A DNA stretch of 64,000 nucleotides from Sulfitobacter maritimus. GTDB taxonomy: Bacteria; Pseudomonadota; Alphaproteobacteria; Rhodobacterales; Rhodobacteraceae. The notes under the pieces were generated by a model that worked only from the letters and a program-made list of their open reading frames with translations, ran no database searches and was not told the origin of the DNA. This document shows, piece by piece, positions 17,985 through 26,848 of the stretch (its first letter is position 1; every line of letters starts with the position of its first letter). The stretch lies in NCBI RefSeq assembly GCF_013346665.1, contig NZ_JABVBB010000022.1, forward strand, positions 62,001 through 126,000, read 5' to 3'. Both the position numbers and the translations under genes were made by a program.

Positions 17985-18010
17985 GCAAGTATATATCGAT
18001 TTATACTTGC
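17985..18010. promoter_or_regulatory. Perfect inverted repeat between fliF and fliL
   Basis: GCAAGTATA at 17985-17993 is perfectly matched by TATACTTGC at 18002-18010 around the 8-base spacer TATCGATT. It lies in the divergent fliF/fliL promoter region, 51 bases from fliF and 104 from fliL. The size and spacing suit a dimeric transcription factor; I cannot name it. It does not match a CtrA or sigma-54 site. Confidence 0.5.
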
Positions 18011-18114
18011 TCGACGTTGGAAATAAACAGGTTTCTGTTGCAATAAAGCTTGAATAGGGATGTATTTGTTCTTGTGTCTAGCGCAGGACGCGGGATCTGA
18101 GTAAGACTGAATTT

Positions 18115-18651
18115 ATGAAAAAGACTGTCGCTATCCTTGCCATTGCTCTTTTGTGCGCCGTTGCCGCCATCGGCGGTGCTGCGCTGGCCATCGGGCCATC
18201 GGTGATGATGCAAATGGTGGGCTTGGGCGGTGATGCGGCCTCCGAGGACGCTCAAAAATACGCCGAAGCCGACAAGGGCAAAGACGGTAAGGCCGACGCG
18301 CCGGGCGAGGGAGATAAGGTAAAAAAGGCCAAGCTGCCGGTGATGCCCTTCCCTGAAATCATCGTGAACGTCACCGACACTGGGCCACAGGGCGGTAAAA
18401 CCAGCCGGTTTCTTAAGCTGAATATGCTGATGGTCTATGACGATACCCTCGAAGGGGCGGACCGTTTGGTGGCGCGGGAAATCTATCTGCGCGACAGTTT
18501 TCAAGACTTCCTCCGTCAGCTACATGTCAACGATCTAAGCGGCAGCTATGGATTGGCGATGCTGAAAACCGAACTGCTGCGCCGCGCCCGCGCGGTAGCC
18601 CATACAGACGCACCGAGGGAAATATTGATTGCGGATATGGTGGTGCAATGA
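18115..18651 (+). CDS. fliL: Flagellar basal body-associated protein FliL
   Basis: Single-span inner-membrane protein that supports the stator units, 178 residues. An N-terminal transmembrane helix (about residues 5-30) leads to an Ala/Asp/Lys-rich linker and a periplasmic domain with FPEIIVNVTDTG and LNMLMVYDD. The C-terminus (REIYLRDSFQDFLRQLHVND) is typical FliL. Its stop overlaps fliM by ATGA. Position next to fliM and motE supports the call. Confidence 0.9.
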   Translation: MKKTVAILAIALLCAVAAIGGAALAIGPSVMMQMVGLGGDAASEDAQKYAEADKGKDGKADAPGEGDKVKKAKLPVMPFPEIIVNVTDTGPQGGKTSRFLKLNMLMVYDDTLEGADRLVAREIYLRDSFQDFLRQLHVNDLSGSYGLAMLKTELLRRARAVAHTDAPREILIADMVVQ

Positions 18652-19601
18652 GCACGACAACCTCCCTTCAAAGTGATGCTGTAAAGCTGGAAGAAACCAT
18701 GATCCGGCAGGCGCGGGAGAGCTTTCAGCGCTTGCCCACGCTTGAGATCGTTCTTGACCGGCTGTTGCTGGCGATGGTGCCCGATCTGAAGTCCTATTGC
18801 ACCGTCGCGCCCGAGATCGAATTGCAGTCGCTGGATTACCTCCCCTATGAGGACGCGATGGAGGCGACGCAGGCACCATCGCTTTTCGCCATTGCCGATG
18901 CGGACAATTGGAACAGCCAGATTGCCTGCGTGGTCGAGCCTGATTTGTTGTTCTCGGTCTTGGAGATCATGCTGGGCGGTCGCCGTGCGCAGCCCAATGA
19001 GTGGAAACCGCGCGGCCTGACCGCGATTGAGCAAAAACTGGGGCGGCGGCTGGCAGAACTGTCGCTCAAGGGGCTCAGCAAATGTCTCAGCGACGTCAGC
19101 CCGGTGAGCTTCAACATCGCGTCGCTCGAATCCAACCCGCGCTCTGTCATGCTGGCCGCGCCGCGCACCGCCACGGTCGCGGTCCGGCTGCACATGGCCT
19201 TTGAAGACCGCAGCGGGCATATGACTTTCATCCTACCCTACGGCAACCTTGACGAGGTAAGCGCTAAGCTCGCGCAGCCCTTCCTCGGCGGGCGCTCCCC
19301 GACCGACAGCAACGCCCGCAAGGATATGAACACCCAGATTTCCAGCACCACGGTGACCATCACCGGGGTCCTGCAAGAAATGAAAATCCCACTGCGCGAC
19401 GTCTTGGAATGGCAGCCCGGACAGGTCATCGATCTGGGCATGACCGTCGATACCCCGGTGGTCGGCATGGTCAACGCACAGCCAATGTTTCAAGCAGCCT
19501 TTGGTCAGCGTAGCAACGGCGCCTTGGCGCTGCGGGTCATTCAATCCCTGTTACCACAGGAAACCGAGGAGGAGATCGCCGATGACGTCAGCCCTGATTG
19601 A
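18648..19601 (+). CDS. fliM: Flagellar motor switch protein FliM
   Basis: C-ring protein between FliG and FliN, 317 residues. The middle CheC-like domain has VVEPDLLFSVLEIMLGGRRA (GG motif for FliG contact) and the C-terminal SpoA domain includes LRDVLEWQPGQVIDLGM. The usual FliM N-terminus contains LSQxEIDALL, which docks phosphorylated CheY; here the first 25 residues begin MSTTTSLQSDAVKLEETM and lack it. The start overlaps fliL, so an unannotated N-terminal extension is unlikely. Confidence 0.92.
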   Translation: MSTTTSLQSDAVKLEETMIRQARESFQRLPTLEIVLDRLLLAMVPDLKSYCTVAPEIELQSLDYLPYEDAMEATQAPSLFAIADADNWNSQIACVVEPDLLFSVLEIMLGGRRAQPNEWKPRGLTAIEQKLGRRLAELSLKGLSKCLSDVSPVSFNIASLESNPRSVMLAAPRTATVAVRLHMAFEDRSGHMTFILPYGNLDEVSAKLAQPFLGGRSPTDSNARKDMNTQISSTTVTITGVLQEMKIPLRDVLEWQPGQVIDLGMTVDTPVVGMVNAQPMFQAAFGQRSNGALALRVIQSLLPQETEEEIADDVSPD

Positions 19602-19983
19602 TATCATCATCATCGTGCTGCTCATCGGTACGCTGGTCTATGCTTTTGTCCTTGACCGCCGGGTGCGCAATCTGATGGCTTCGCTCAAGGATATGGAGCC
19701 GATGGTTGGCGCCTTTAGCAATGCAGTTGATCAATCCACTAAATCGGTAGAAGAACTGCGCGATCTAAGTGTTCAGGTGCGACGTCCTGAGCCGCCCGTG
19801 CAAAAGCAACCTGCCCAGCCGACAGCCCGCGGCCCGGAACCCACGATTGATGGCGAAAGCCCCGCCCAGAAACGCGCGGCGCGATTGAAAAATCGCGCAC
19901 CCGTGCGTGGGCAAACGGCGGTGCAGGGCAAATCCGAACTGGTCCGCACCTTTTTCGACATCACAAAGGAGCGCAAGGAATGA
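19582..19983 (+). CDS. DUF6468-like single-span protein between fliM and motE
   Basis: A 133-residue protein with one N-terminal transmembrane helix (SALIDIIIIVLLIGTLVYAF) and a cytoplasmic proline- and charge-rich tail. ATG at 19582, preceded by GAGGAGATCGCC, overlaps the end of fliM by 20 bases. It resembles the DUF6468 family found beside fliM in alphaproteobacteria. Caulobacter PflI, a bitopic proline-rich flagellar positioning protein, has similar features, but I cannot show homology from the sequence alone. Confidence 0.68.
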   Translation: MTSALIDIIIIVLLIGTLVYAFVLDRRVRNLMASLKDMEPMVGAFSNAVDQSTKSVEELRDLSVQVRRPEPPVQKQPAQPTARGPEPTIDGESPAQKRAARLKNRAPVRGQTAVQGKSELVRTFFDITKERKE

Positions 19984-20609
19984 GCCGCATCTCTTTGCCG
20001 AAACTCGCCCTGATGGGGTTAGGGGTTGCCGGGGTGTTGAAGCTCACGGTCGAATTCATGCCAATGACGGCGATTGCCGAAACCCCGGCGGAAACGCCGC
20101 CGGTGCCAGTCGAGCTGGCCGCAGCCCCCGCGCCCCCCAGCTATGACGCGAGCGCGCCGGGCGAAAGCGGGATGTGCGAGCCGAGCCACCTGATCGCCGA
20201 AGCCATCGCCGAAGAACGGGCCTTGCTGAAAGAGCAACGCGCCACCATCGCAGACCGGGAAGCGAAACTGGCGCTGGCCGAGCAAAGTTTGAAAGCTGAG
20301 CAGACCCGGCTGGCAGCGCTCCGCGATGAGATCGGCGCTCAGCTTAAGGTCATTGACGAGGCCAACAACCAAGACATGACCAAACTGGTCGAGCTTTACC
20401 GCAATATGAAGCCCCAAGTCGCGGCGGGCATCATGGATGAGATCGATGTTGAGACCGCCGTGCAGGTGATCGGAGCGATGCCGGAGCGTGATGCCGCGCA
20501 GATCATGGGGTCGTTCAGCCTTGTCCGAGCGCGGTTGATCACCAAAATCCTGCTGGAGCGTTCCAAACTCCCCGCCGACCGCAATCTCGAAGGGCTCAAA
20601 CTGCGCTAG
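19980..20609 (+). CDS. motE: MotE-family protein
   Basis: MotE in rhizobia is the periplasmic chaperone of the motor protein MotC. This 209-residue protein has an N-terminal hydrophobic signal-anchor, a proline-alanine linker, a coiled-coil of Glu/Ala/Leu (about residues 70-125) and a C-terminal MgtE N-domain-like part with VELYRNMKPQVAAGIMDE and INGAMPERDAAQIM-like turns. That last domain is why such proteins are sometimes labelled magnesium transporters. It overlaps the preceding gene by ATGA. Confidence 0.82.
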   Translation: MSRISLPKLALMGLGVAGVLKLTVEFMPMTAIAETPAETPPVPVELAAAPAPPSYDASAPGESGMCEPSHLIAEAIAEERALLKEQRATIADREAKLALAEQSLKAEQTRLAALRDEIGAQLKVIDEANNQDMTKLVELYRNMKPQVAAGIMDEIDVETAVQVIGAMPERDAAQIMGSFSLVRARLITKILLERSKLPADRNLEGLKLR

Positions 20610-20619
20610 GGCAAGGCGG

Positions 20620-21738
20620 TTAGTCCTCGCGCACCGATGAGCCCGCGGGCGGTTTGCGGCGCACGTTGCGGCGCAGGTCCATAACGAAGCCGATGATCTC
20701 GGCAACCGCTTGCCAGTGTTCCATCGGGATGCGTTCATCGACCTCCACCGCGGCGTGTAGCGCCCGCGCAAGGGGGCGGTTTTCGATCATCGGGATGTCA
20801 TGTTCTTTGGCCAATTCGCGGATGCGATGCGCCATGACATCGGCCCCTTTCGCCACGCAAACCGGCACGTCATCCACCCCCTGTTCATATTTCAGCGCCA
20901 CGGCGTAATGGGTCGGGTTGGTCAGGATCACGCTGGCGTTGGGGATCGCCTGTGCGATGCGCTGGCGGGCGCGGGCGCGGCGCAGTTCGGCGCGGCGGCC
21001 TTTGATCTGCGGATCGCCCTCGCTGTCTTTATGCTCATCGCGGATTTCCTTGAGGCTCATCATCTGCTTCTTCTTCCACTGCGCACGCTTCCAGATGATG
21101 TCTGCAATGGCGATGGGGACGAGGATCACGGTGGTGACCAGAAAAATCCAGCGCACTTTGTCGAGCGCTTCGGGCAGCAGGGTCTCTGGCACGAAGGCCT
21201 GTGTCTGGCCCAAAGATTGCGCGATATCGCGCACCACCCAAACGGTAAGGAAGCCGATAATCAGCACCTTGGCTGTGTTCTTTCCAAACTCCACGAAAGC
21301 TTCGGCAGAGAACAACCGTTTGAACCCCGAAAGCGGGTTGAGTTTGGACGGTTTGGGCTTGATCCGCTCGGCGGACACCACAGTCTCGCCTTGGATCAAC
21401 ACACCGAAAAGCGCGGCCAGTACCATGATGCCAACCACCGGCAACATGGCCAGCCCCAAGGTGAAGCCCAGACCTTTAAGCACCTGCCCAGCCTCGACCA
21501 CCCCGGTGCTGCCAGTGCCAATCGCGGTAAAGCCCGCCGTTGTCAGGGGGCGCTGCAGGGCGTCGACGATCTGGCCAATTGAACTTGGCAGCACGAAAAC
21601 CAGCACCATCAGCAGGGAAAACACCACCATCGCGGTCCCGGTCTCGCGCGATTGAGGCACGTCACCTTTCTTGCGCGCGTCGCGGAGCTTTTTCTCCGTC
21701 GGCTCTTCGGTCTTACTGCTCTTGTCTTCTTCCGACAT
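20620..21738 (-). CDS. flhB: Flagellar export switch protein FlhB
   Basis: Substrate-specificity switch of the flagellar export gate, 372 residues. Four transmembrane helices in the first 210 residues are followed by the cytoplasmic domain with the autocleavage motif NPTH (near residue 270) in VILTNPTHYAVALKY. The catalytic Asn and Pro are both present. The C-terminal tail after cleavage ends RKPPAGSSVRED. It is the last gene of the minus operon flgB to flhB; fliR is 3 bases upstream. Confidence 0.95.
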   Translation of the reverse strand: MSEEDKSSKTEEPTEKKLRDARKKGDVPQSRETGTAMVVFSLLMVLVFVLPSSIGQIVDALQRPLTTAGFTAIGTGSTGVVEAGQVLKGLGFTLGLAMLPVVGIMVLAALFGVLIQGETVVSAERIKPKPSKLNPLSGFKRLFSAEAFVEFGKNTAKVLIIGFLTVWVVRDIAQSLGQTQAFVPETLLPEALDKVRWIFLVTTVILVPIAIADIIWKRAQWKKKQMMSLKEIRDEHKDSEGDPQIKGRRAELRRARARQRIAQAIPNASVILTNPTHYAVALKYEQGVDDVPVCVAKGADVMAHRIRELAKEHDIPMIENRPLARALHAAVEVDERIPMEHWQAVAEIIGFVMDLRRNVRRKPPAGSSVRED

Positions 21739-21741
21739 GGC

Positions 21742-22497
21742 TCAGAATCCGTAGGTGGTGAGCCACTGCGCGAAAGGCTCCAAAAACCCGCGCATCATGG
21801 TCGGAACCGCCAACACCATCAAGGCCAGCCCGGCAGCGATCAGCAAGGGCTGCGCGATAAAGAAGACCTGAAGGCTCGCCATCATCCGGTTCGCCAACCC
21901 CATGCCGACATTGAGCACTAGCCCGGCAACATAGAAGGGTGCTGCGATCGACAGGCCAAGATAGAGGCTCACCTGCGCCGCGCGGGCGAATTGATCGGTG
22001 AGGTCCGACAGCATAAACGTCCCCGGCACAAAGACCTGATAGGACATCAGCAAGGACTCGATAATAAGGTGGTGCAAATCGGTGATGAAGATCAACGCCG
22101 TGGCAGCCGCCAGCAACATCGCCGCCATGGTGGTCGCCCCTTCGAACGCGCCGATGCTGGGTGCCAGCGCATTCGCCAGCCCTGACATCAGCGCCATCTG
22201 ATAGCCCGCGAATTGCAGCGCCGACAGCAAGGTGCGCGAGACCAGCCCGATCCACAGCCCCACGGTAATCTCTGCACCAAAGATCAGCAAAAGAGCACCG
22301 GGGCGGTCTTCTGACACCGGCCCGAGCCCCGTTGCCGGATAAAGTGCGGCGCTCAGGATCAGGCCAAAGAACAACCGATGCCGCATGGGCACAGAGGTTT
22401 CGCCAAAGCCCGGCATGAACAAAAGCGCGCTGCCGATCCTTGCGAAGACGACGAAATACCCCATCAGCGCATCTGTTAGGAAGGCGGAAAGGTCCAT
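21742..22497 (-). CDS. fliR: Flagellar export gate protein FliR
   Basis: Six-helix membrane component of the export gate, 251 residues. Segments such as YFVVFARIGSALLFMPGFGE and QFAGYQMALMSGLANALAPS are conserved in FliR. It lies between flhA and flhB with 2- and 3-base gaps. Its spacing to flhA shows operon transcription. The frame +1 shift over the same DNA is a shadow. Confidence 0.94.
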   Translation of the reverse strand: MDLSAFLTDALMGYFVVFARIGSALLFMPGFGETSVPMRHRLFFGLILSAALYPATGLGPVSEDRPGALLLIFGAEITVGLWIGLVSRTLLSALQFAGYQMALMSGLANALAPSIGAFEGATTMAAMLLAAATALIFITDLHHLIIESLLMSYQVFVPGTFMLSDLTDQFARAAQVSLYLGLSIAAPFYVAGLVLNVGMGLANRMMASLQVFFIAQPLLIAAGLALMVLAVPTMMRGFLEPFAQWLTTYGF

Positions 22498-22499
22498 GC

Positions 22500-24584
22500 C
22501 TAAGCGCCAATGGTGGCGACGGTCCGCAAGGACACCTTGCGGTGAATTTCAGCGTTGGAGATCACCGGTGTCATCGGGCTGACCCGCTCCAACATAGAGC
22601 GCACATAGGACCGCGCTTCGGGGTTCACCATCAACGCGGGCCAGGAATCCTCAGTGGCAAAGCGTTGAATTTGCTGGCGGGCTTGCAAAACGAATTCCTG
22701 CACCCGTTTGGGTGACATAACAAAGGTGCGGTCTTCGCCCACGATCTTGACCGCCTCAATAAATTCCGCCTCCCATGACGGCGACAGGGTGATGACAGGC
22801 ACGAATCCCTGTTCATCGGCCAGCCCTTGGCAAATCTGGCTCGACAAGCGGCGGCGCACGTTTTCCAGCACCAGTGCGGGCTTGCTGGTCTGGCGCGTCG
22901 CCTCGGCCATCGCCTCAACGATCAACGGCAGGTTGCGGATCGACACACGCTCCAGCAGCAACTCCTGCAAGACCTGCTGCACAAGGATCGCGGGGGAGGG
23001 AACGGGGAGGTCGGTTACCAGTTTCTGATAGTTCCGGTCCAACCCATCAATCGCCTCTTTCGCCGCACCATAGGTGAGCAGTTCGGACATGTTCTCTTTG
23101 ACCACTTCGGTCAGATGTGTGGTGATGACGCTTTCCGGGTCGACCACCGTATAGCCCTGCGCCTCGGCCTGATCGGCGACCTTGCTGTCGACCCACAGCG
23201 CGTCGAGGCCAAAGGTCGGCTCGCGCGTCGCCTCACCCGGCAGTTGCAGCGGGGCGCCTTCGGGGTTGATCACCATCATCTGATTGGCGCGGATGTCGCC
23301 CTTGGCCACGTCAACGCCGTGGATTTGGAAGGCATAGCTGTTGATCGGCAGGCTGACATCGTCCTTGATCCGCACCGAGGGCATGGGGAAGCCGAACTCT
23401 TCAGCGAAATGTTTGCGCAGGGATTTGATCTTGCTTGGCAGCACCGCGTCGGGGCGGTTGGCCAGCGCCACCAGCCCTTCGCCCAGCACCAGACGCAACT
23501 CATCAAGATGCATGGGGTTGCTCTCGGTCTCGGGCTGGTCCTGCTTTTGCTGCTCTGCCGCGTCAGCGCGGGCCTTGGCCTCAGCCGCCTCAGCCGCGCC
23601 GCGTTGGATCACCACGCCCAAGCCCACCATCGCGGCGGCCAATAGAGCGAAGACGAAGAACGGGAAGCCCGGCAACAGGCCGATGCCAAAGAGCAGCATC
23701 GCCGCCATGTAGAGCGCCTTGGGGAAGTTCGACAACTGGTCAAAGACCGCCTCATTCGCCGCACCTCGTGTGCCGCCCTTGGTTACGATCAGACCGGCGG
23801 CCAGCGACACCACCAGCGCCGGGATCTGGCTGACGAGCCCGTCGCCAATGGTGAGCGAGGTAAAGACGTCGAACGCATCGCCCACGCCCATCCCGCGCTG
23901 TACCACGCCAATGAGGATGCCGCCGATTACGTTGATCAGCGTAATGATCAGCCCCGCCACCGCATCGCCGCGCACGAATTTCGAGGCACCGTCCATGGCC
24001 CCGAAAAACGCGCTTTCGTCTTCCAGTTCTTTGCGGCGGCGGCGTGCTTCGTCCTCGTCGATCAGCCCCGCGCCCATGTCGGCGTCGATCGCCATCTGCT
24101 TGCCCGGCATCGCATCCAGCGAGAAACGCGCGGCAACCTCGGCGATACGGGTCGACCCCTTTGTAATCACGACGAAGTTGATGATGACAAGGATCGCAAA
24201 GATCACCACACCGATGACGAAGTTCCCCGCCACGATGAACTTGGAGAAGCCTTGAATCACGTCGCCCGCCGCATGCATCCCCGCATGGCCTTCGCTGAGG
24301 ATCAGCCGGGTCGAGGCGACGTTGAGCGACAGCCGCAGCATGGTGGTGACCAGCAGCAACGTCGGGAAAGAGTTGAACTGCAACGGCGACGGAATCCAAA
24401 GCGCCACCATAAAGATCAGCACCGACAGCGACAGCGACAGCGCCAGACCGAAGTCGAGCAAGATCGGCGGCAGCGGCAGAAATAGAACGGCTAGCACAAG
24501 CGCCATGCCGACGGCAAAGCTCACGTCCTTATTGGCGCCAAACATGCTCCATTGCGGCATCATGGAGTTCGGTTTCGTGCTCAT
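22500..24584 (-). CDS. flhA: Flagellar export protein FlhA
   Basis: Large membrane protein of the export gate that forms the proton-coupled nonameric ring, 694 residues. Seven or eight transmembrane segments occupy the first 330 residues (IPSPLQFNSFPTLLLVTTML; GDAVAGLIITLINVIGGIL). The FHIPEP hallmark is seen as FVSLLNV...: SRIRLILSEGH-type residues and an FSLDAMPGKQMAIDAD stretch. The cytoplasmic half carries the substrate-docking domain. Start overlaps slt by 4 bases. Confidence 0.95.
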   Translation of the reverse strand: MSTKPNSMMPQWSMFGANKDVSFAVGMALVLAVLFLPLPPILLDFGLALSLSLSVLIFMVALWIPSPLQFNSFPTLLLVTTMLRLSLNVASTRLILSEGHAGMHAAGDVIQGFSKFIVAGNFVIGVVIFAILVIINFVVITKGSTRIAEVAARFSLDAMPGKQMAIDADMGAGLIDEDEARRRRKELEDESAFFGAMDGASKFVRGDAVAGLIITLINVIGGILIGVVQRGMGVGDAFDVFTSLTIGDGLVSQIPALVVSLAAGLIVTKGGTRGAANEAVFDQLSNFPKALYMAAMLLFGIGLLPGFPFFVFALLAAAMVGLGVVIQRGAAEAAEAKARADAAEQQKQDQPETESNPMHLDELRLVLGEGLVALANRPDAVLPSKIKSLRKHFAEEFGFPMPSVRIKDDVSLPINSYAFQIHGVDVAKGDIRANQMMVINPEGAPLQLPGEATREPTFGLDALWVDSKVADQAEAQGYTVVDPESVITTHLTEVVKENMSELLTYGAAKEAIDGLDRNYQKLVTDLPVPSPAILVQQVLQELLLERVSIRNLPLIVEAMAEATRQTSKPALVLENVRRRLSSQICQGLADEQGFVPVITLSPSWEAEFIEAVKIVGEDRTFVMSPKRVQEFVLQARQQIQRFATEDSWPALMVNPEARSYVRSMLERVSPMTPVISNAEIHRKVSLRTVATIGA

Positions 24585-25414
24585 CCCGCATCCTCCGCGT
24601 GGACGGTGGTGAACTGCGGCAGCACCGGCTGCATCTCATGGGCGGAATAGAGCGACCGACGGGCGTTCTCCGCCCCGCCAATCTGTGCACCCCATGTGGC
24701 CCGAGCCGCCAGCCGGTCATAGCCGCCTTCGGGCCGCGTGGCAGGCTTACGCGGGCGTGGCGCGGCGGGGCTGGCACTCGCCAACGCCTGAAACTCCGGC
24801 AGCCGCGCATTGGCGGCCGAGATGTTCTTTTGCAGACGGTCGAGGTAGGTGTCGCGGAACTCAGGCTCAAAGGAATGATACGACCCCGCCGCTTGCATCC
24901 AACTGCCTGTGCGGCGGTGCAGCCGCTTAAGAAACCGTGCCGCGTAATCGACATTCACACGCGGGTCAAAGCCCTCGGTCACGCTGTCAAAGGCATCGGG
25001 ATGCCAGCGCATGTTGATCTGCATACAGCCCACATCGATGGAGCGGATGCCACTTGCCTGCCTCTCGGCGACCCAATTCAGCGCGGCGTTGCGGTTATCG
25101 AACAGTCGTCCTTCGCCCGCCGCATTGACCGCATAGGGCCAGACGGTGAAATGTCCGTTTCGGCGCGTCCCAGCCTCTTGCAGCCCGATGGCCAGCAGCA
25201 GGTTGTCAGGGATGCCATGACGCGTTTGCGCGGCGAGGATTTCGCGAATGCAGACCCCCTCCGGCCCGCCCTTGACTGCGAGCGTCCGGGCGGTCTTGGT
25301 CACCGCATTCTTCTGCGATGGCTCATAGAATGACCCCCAGCCCTGGGCGAGGGCAGGGGAGGCGAGCACGGCCCCCAAAAGCGCCGCGCGGGCGATATGC
25401 CAAAGCGCCCTCAC
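24581..25414 (-). CDS. Flagellar-operon lytic transglycosylase (SltF-like)
   Basis: A 277-residue secreted peptidoglycan-cleaving enzyme. A signal peptide (about residues 1-23, ASPALAQG) precedes an SLT-fold domain with the catalytic Glu in LLAIGLQEAGTRRNG, then VGCMQINMRWHPDAF and YAARFLKRL, as in transglycosylases. Rhodobacter sphaeroides uses such a protein, SltF, to open the wall for the rod. GTG start at 25412-25414. It sits between fliQ and flhA, and the window's FlgJ lacks a muramidase domain. Confidence 0.82.
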   Translation of the reverse strand: MRALWHIARAALLGAVLASPALAQGWGSFYEPSQKNAVTKTARTLAVKGGPEGVCIREILAAQTRHGIPDNLLLAIGLQEAGTRRNGHFTVWPYAVNAAGEGRLFDNRNAALNWVAERQASGIRSIDVGCMQINMRWHPDAFDSVTEGFDPRVNVDYAARFLKRLHRRTGSWMQAAGSYHSFEPEFRDTYLDRLQKNISAANARLPEFQALASASPAAPRPRKPATRPEGGYDRLAARATWGAQIGGAENARRSLYSAHEMQPVLPQFTTVHAEDAG

Positions 25415-25680
25415 AGCCCACCGCTCTGCACGAGATCGAAGACCGTGTCCGACAGGTTCTTCAACGTGGCATACATGAACGGCGTCGCGGCCAGCAGGGT
25501 GACAAAAATCATCACGATCTTGGGCACGAAGGTCAGCGTCATTTCTTGAATTTGCGTCAATGCTTGGAAAAACGCGATCACCAGACCAATCGCCAGCGCC
25601 ACCCCCAGCACCGGCCCCGAGGCCAAAAGCACGGCCCAGACGGTTGCAGAGATGATGTCATAGGTCTGGGTTTCGGTCAT
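25411..25680 (-). CDS. fliQ: Flagellar export gate protein FliQ
   Basis: Two-helix membrane subunit of the export gate, 89 residues. It has two hydrophobic helices (residues about 15-40 and 50-75) separated by LTQIQEMTLTFVPKI, a conserved family stretch. It overlaps slt by 4 bases and follows fliE by 3. Length and sequence agree with other FliQ proteins. Confidence 0.93.
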   Translation of the reverse strand: MTETQTYDIISATVWAVLLASGPVLGVALAIGLVIAFFQALTQIQEMTLTFVPKIVMIFVTLLAATPFMYATLKNLSDTVFDLVQSGGL

Positions 25681-25683
25681 GGC

Positions 25684-26016
25684 CTAGATCGGCATCCGCA
25701 AGATTTCCTGATAAGCCTCGACGAATTTGTCGCGCACCGACACGGCCACTTTCACGGTGGATTCCATCGCCAGCATGGCTTCCACAACCTGCTGCGTATC
25801 CGCCTCACCCCGCAGCCCGGCCTGAGCCACGGCCTCGCCGCCGCGTACGGTTTCCAGTGCGCTTTCAGACGCCTGCTGCACCATGCTGGTGAAGCTATTG
25901 ACGCTCGCCCCGGCCTCTTCAGCGATGCCTTCGGTCTTGGGGCCGGTCAGAGATTGCGAGGTGCGGTAAGCCCCTCGGACGGCGGCGGTAGAGATCAAGG
26001 ATGCAGGATCGCTCAT
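25684..26016 (-). CDS. fliE: Flagellar hook-basal body complex protein FliE
   Basis: Small adaptor between the MS-ring and rod, 110 residues. The C-terminal MLAMESTVKVAVSVRDKFVEAYQEILRMPI is the well-known FliE ending. The N-terminal half is poorly conserved, as usual. Located between flgC and fliQ (gaps 7 and 3 bases), it belongs to the rod-export operon. Confidence 0.92.
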   Translation of the reverse strand: MSDPASLISTAAVRGAYRTSQSLTGPKTEGIAEEAGASVNSFTSMVQQASESALETVRGGEAVAQAGLRGEADTQQVVEAMLAMESTVKVAVSVRDKFVEAYQEILRMPI

Positions 26017-26023
26017 GTCAGCC

Positions 26024-26434
26024 TCACTTCAGCAGATCGAGCATCTGGCTGCGCATCCGGCGGCCTGCTTCGAACATGTTCATATTGGCCTCATAGTTAC
26101 GCGAAGCTTCGCGCATATTGGCCATTTCGATGATCGGATCGACATTGGGCCGTTTGACATAGCCGGTCTCATCCGCGGCCGGATGCGCCGGGTCATAGTC
26201 GCGCCGGAACGGCGACTGGTCGCGGCCAATGTTGTCCACTTCGACCAGCGACCCGCCGCTGTTACGGTCGATCAATTCGGAAAAGCTGATCGTCTTACGG
26301 CGGAAGGGGTCGGCACCGGGCGTGGTGCCGGTCGACTCAGCATTGGCGACGTTTTCCGAGATCACCCGCAAGCGGGCGGTCTGCGCGGTCATGCCACTGG
26401 CGGCGATTTTTGCGATAGATTGAAGCGTGTCCAT
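26024..26434 (-). CDS. flgC: Flagellar basal-body rod protein FlgC
   Basis: Rod subunit of 136 residues. The N-terminus has MTAQTARLRVISENVANAES, and the C-terminal MANMREASRNYEANMNMFE is the FlgC signature. It is 9 bases downstream of flgB. The fragment GYVKRPNVDPIIEM is also typical. No odd features. Confidence 0.95.
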   Translation of the reverse strand: MDTLQSIAKIAASGMTAQTARLRVISENVANAESTGTTPGADPFRRKTISFSELIDRNSGGSLVEVDNIGRDQSPFRRDYDPAHPAADETGYVKRPNVDPIIEMANMREASRNYEANMNMFEAGRRMRSQMLDLLK

Positions 26435-26443
26435 GCGGTGTCC

Positions 26444-26848
26444 TTACCTGTTTCCGGTGACGGCCATGGTCAGCATGTCATAGCTTTTGCGGTAAAGCTG
26501 CGCTGCCAATCTGTATTGATCGCTGATCTCACTCGCCCGCACCGACTGCTCTTCGAGGTTCACCGTATTGCCGTCGAGCGTGGCATTGGCTGCCGTGCGG
26601 TCATCCATCGTGCGCACACCGGGGGTGACATTGGCGACGCCGGTGAGGTGTTTGTCATGGGTGGTGACAAGCCCCGTGCCACGCGACAACTCGCCGTTCA
26701 GCATGGTCTCAAAAGACGACACATCCCGCGCTTTGTAGTTTGGCGTGGCGGCATTGGCGATGTTTTCAGAAGTCACCTTTTGCCGGGCCGAGAGCCATTG
26801 CATCCGGTCCGAAGCGAGTCCAAGAATAGAAAGATTAGACAAGTTCAT
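26444..26848 (-). CDS. flgB: Flagellar basal-body rod protein FlgB
   Basis: Rod subunit of 134 residues, heading the operon flgB-flgC-fliE-fliQ-slt-flhA-fliR-flhB. I set the start at the ATG at 26846-26848 (MNLSNLSILGLASDRMQWLS), since the longer open frame overlaps fliI. KVTSENIANAATPNYKARD is the rod signature and VNLEEQSVRASEISDQYRLA the FlgB C-end. The promoter must lie in the 70-base region up to fliI. Confidence 0.94.
   Translation of the reverse strand: MNLSNLSILGLASDRMQWLSARQKVTSENIANAATPNYKARDVSSFETMLNGELSRGTGLVTTHDKHLTGVANVTPGVRTMDDRTAANATLDGNTVNLEEQSVRASEISDQYRLAAQLYRKSYDMLTMAVTGNR

Noticed and set aside
19980-20609. Magnesium transporter MgtE
   Set aside because: Only an MgtE N-domain-like part is present, no channel; context and signal-anchor indicate MotE.
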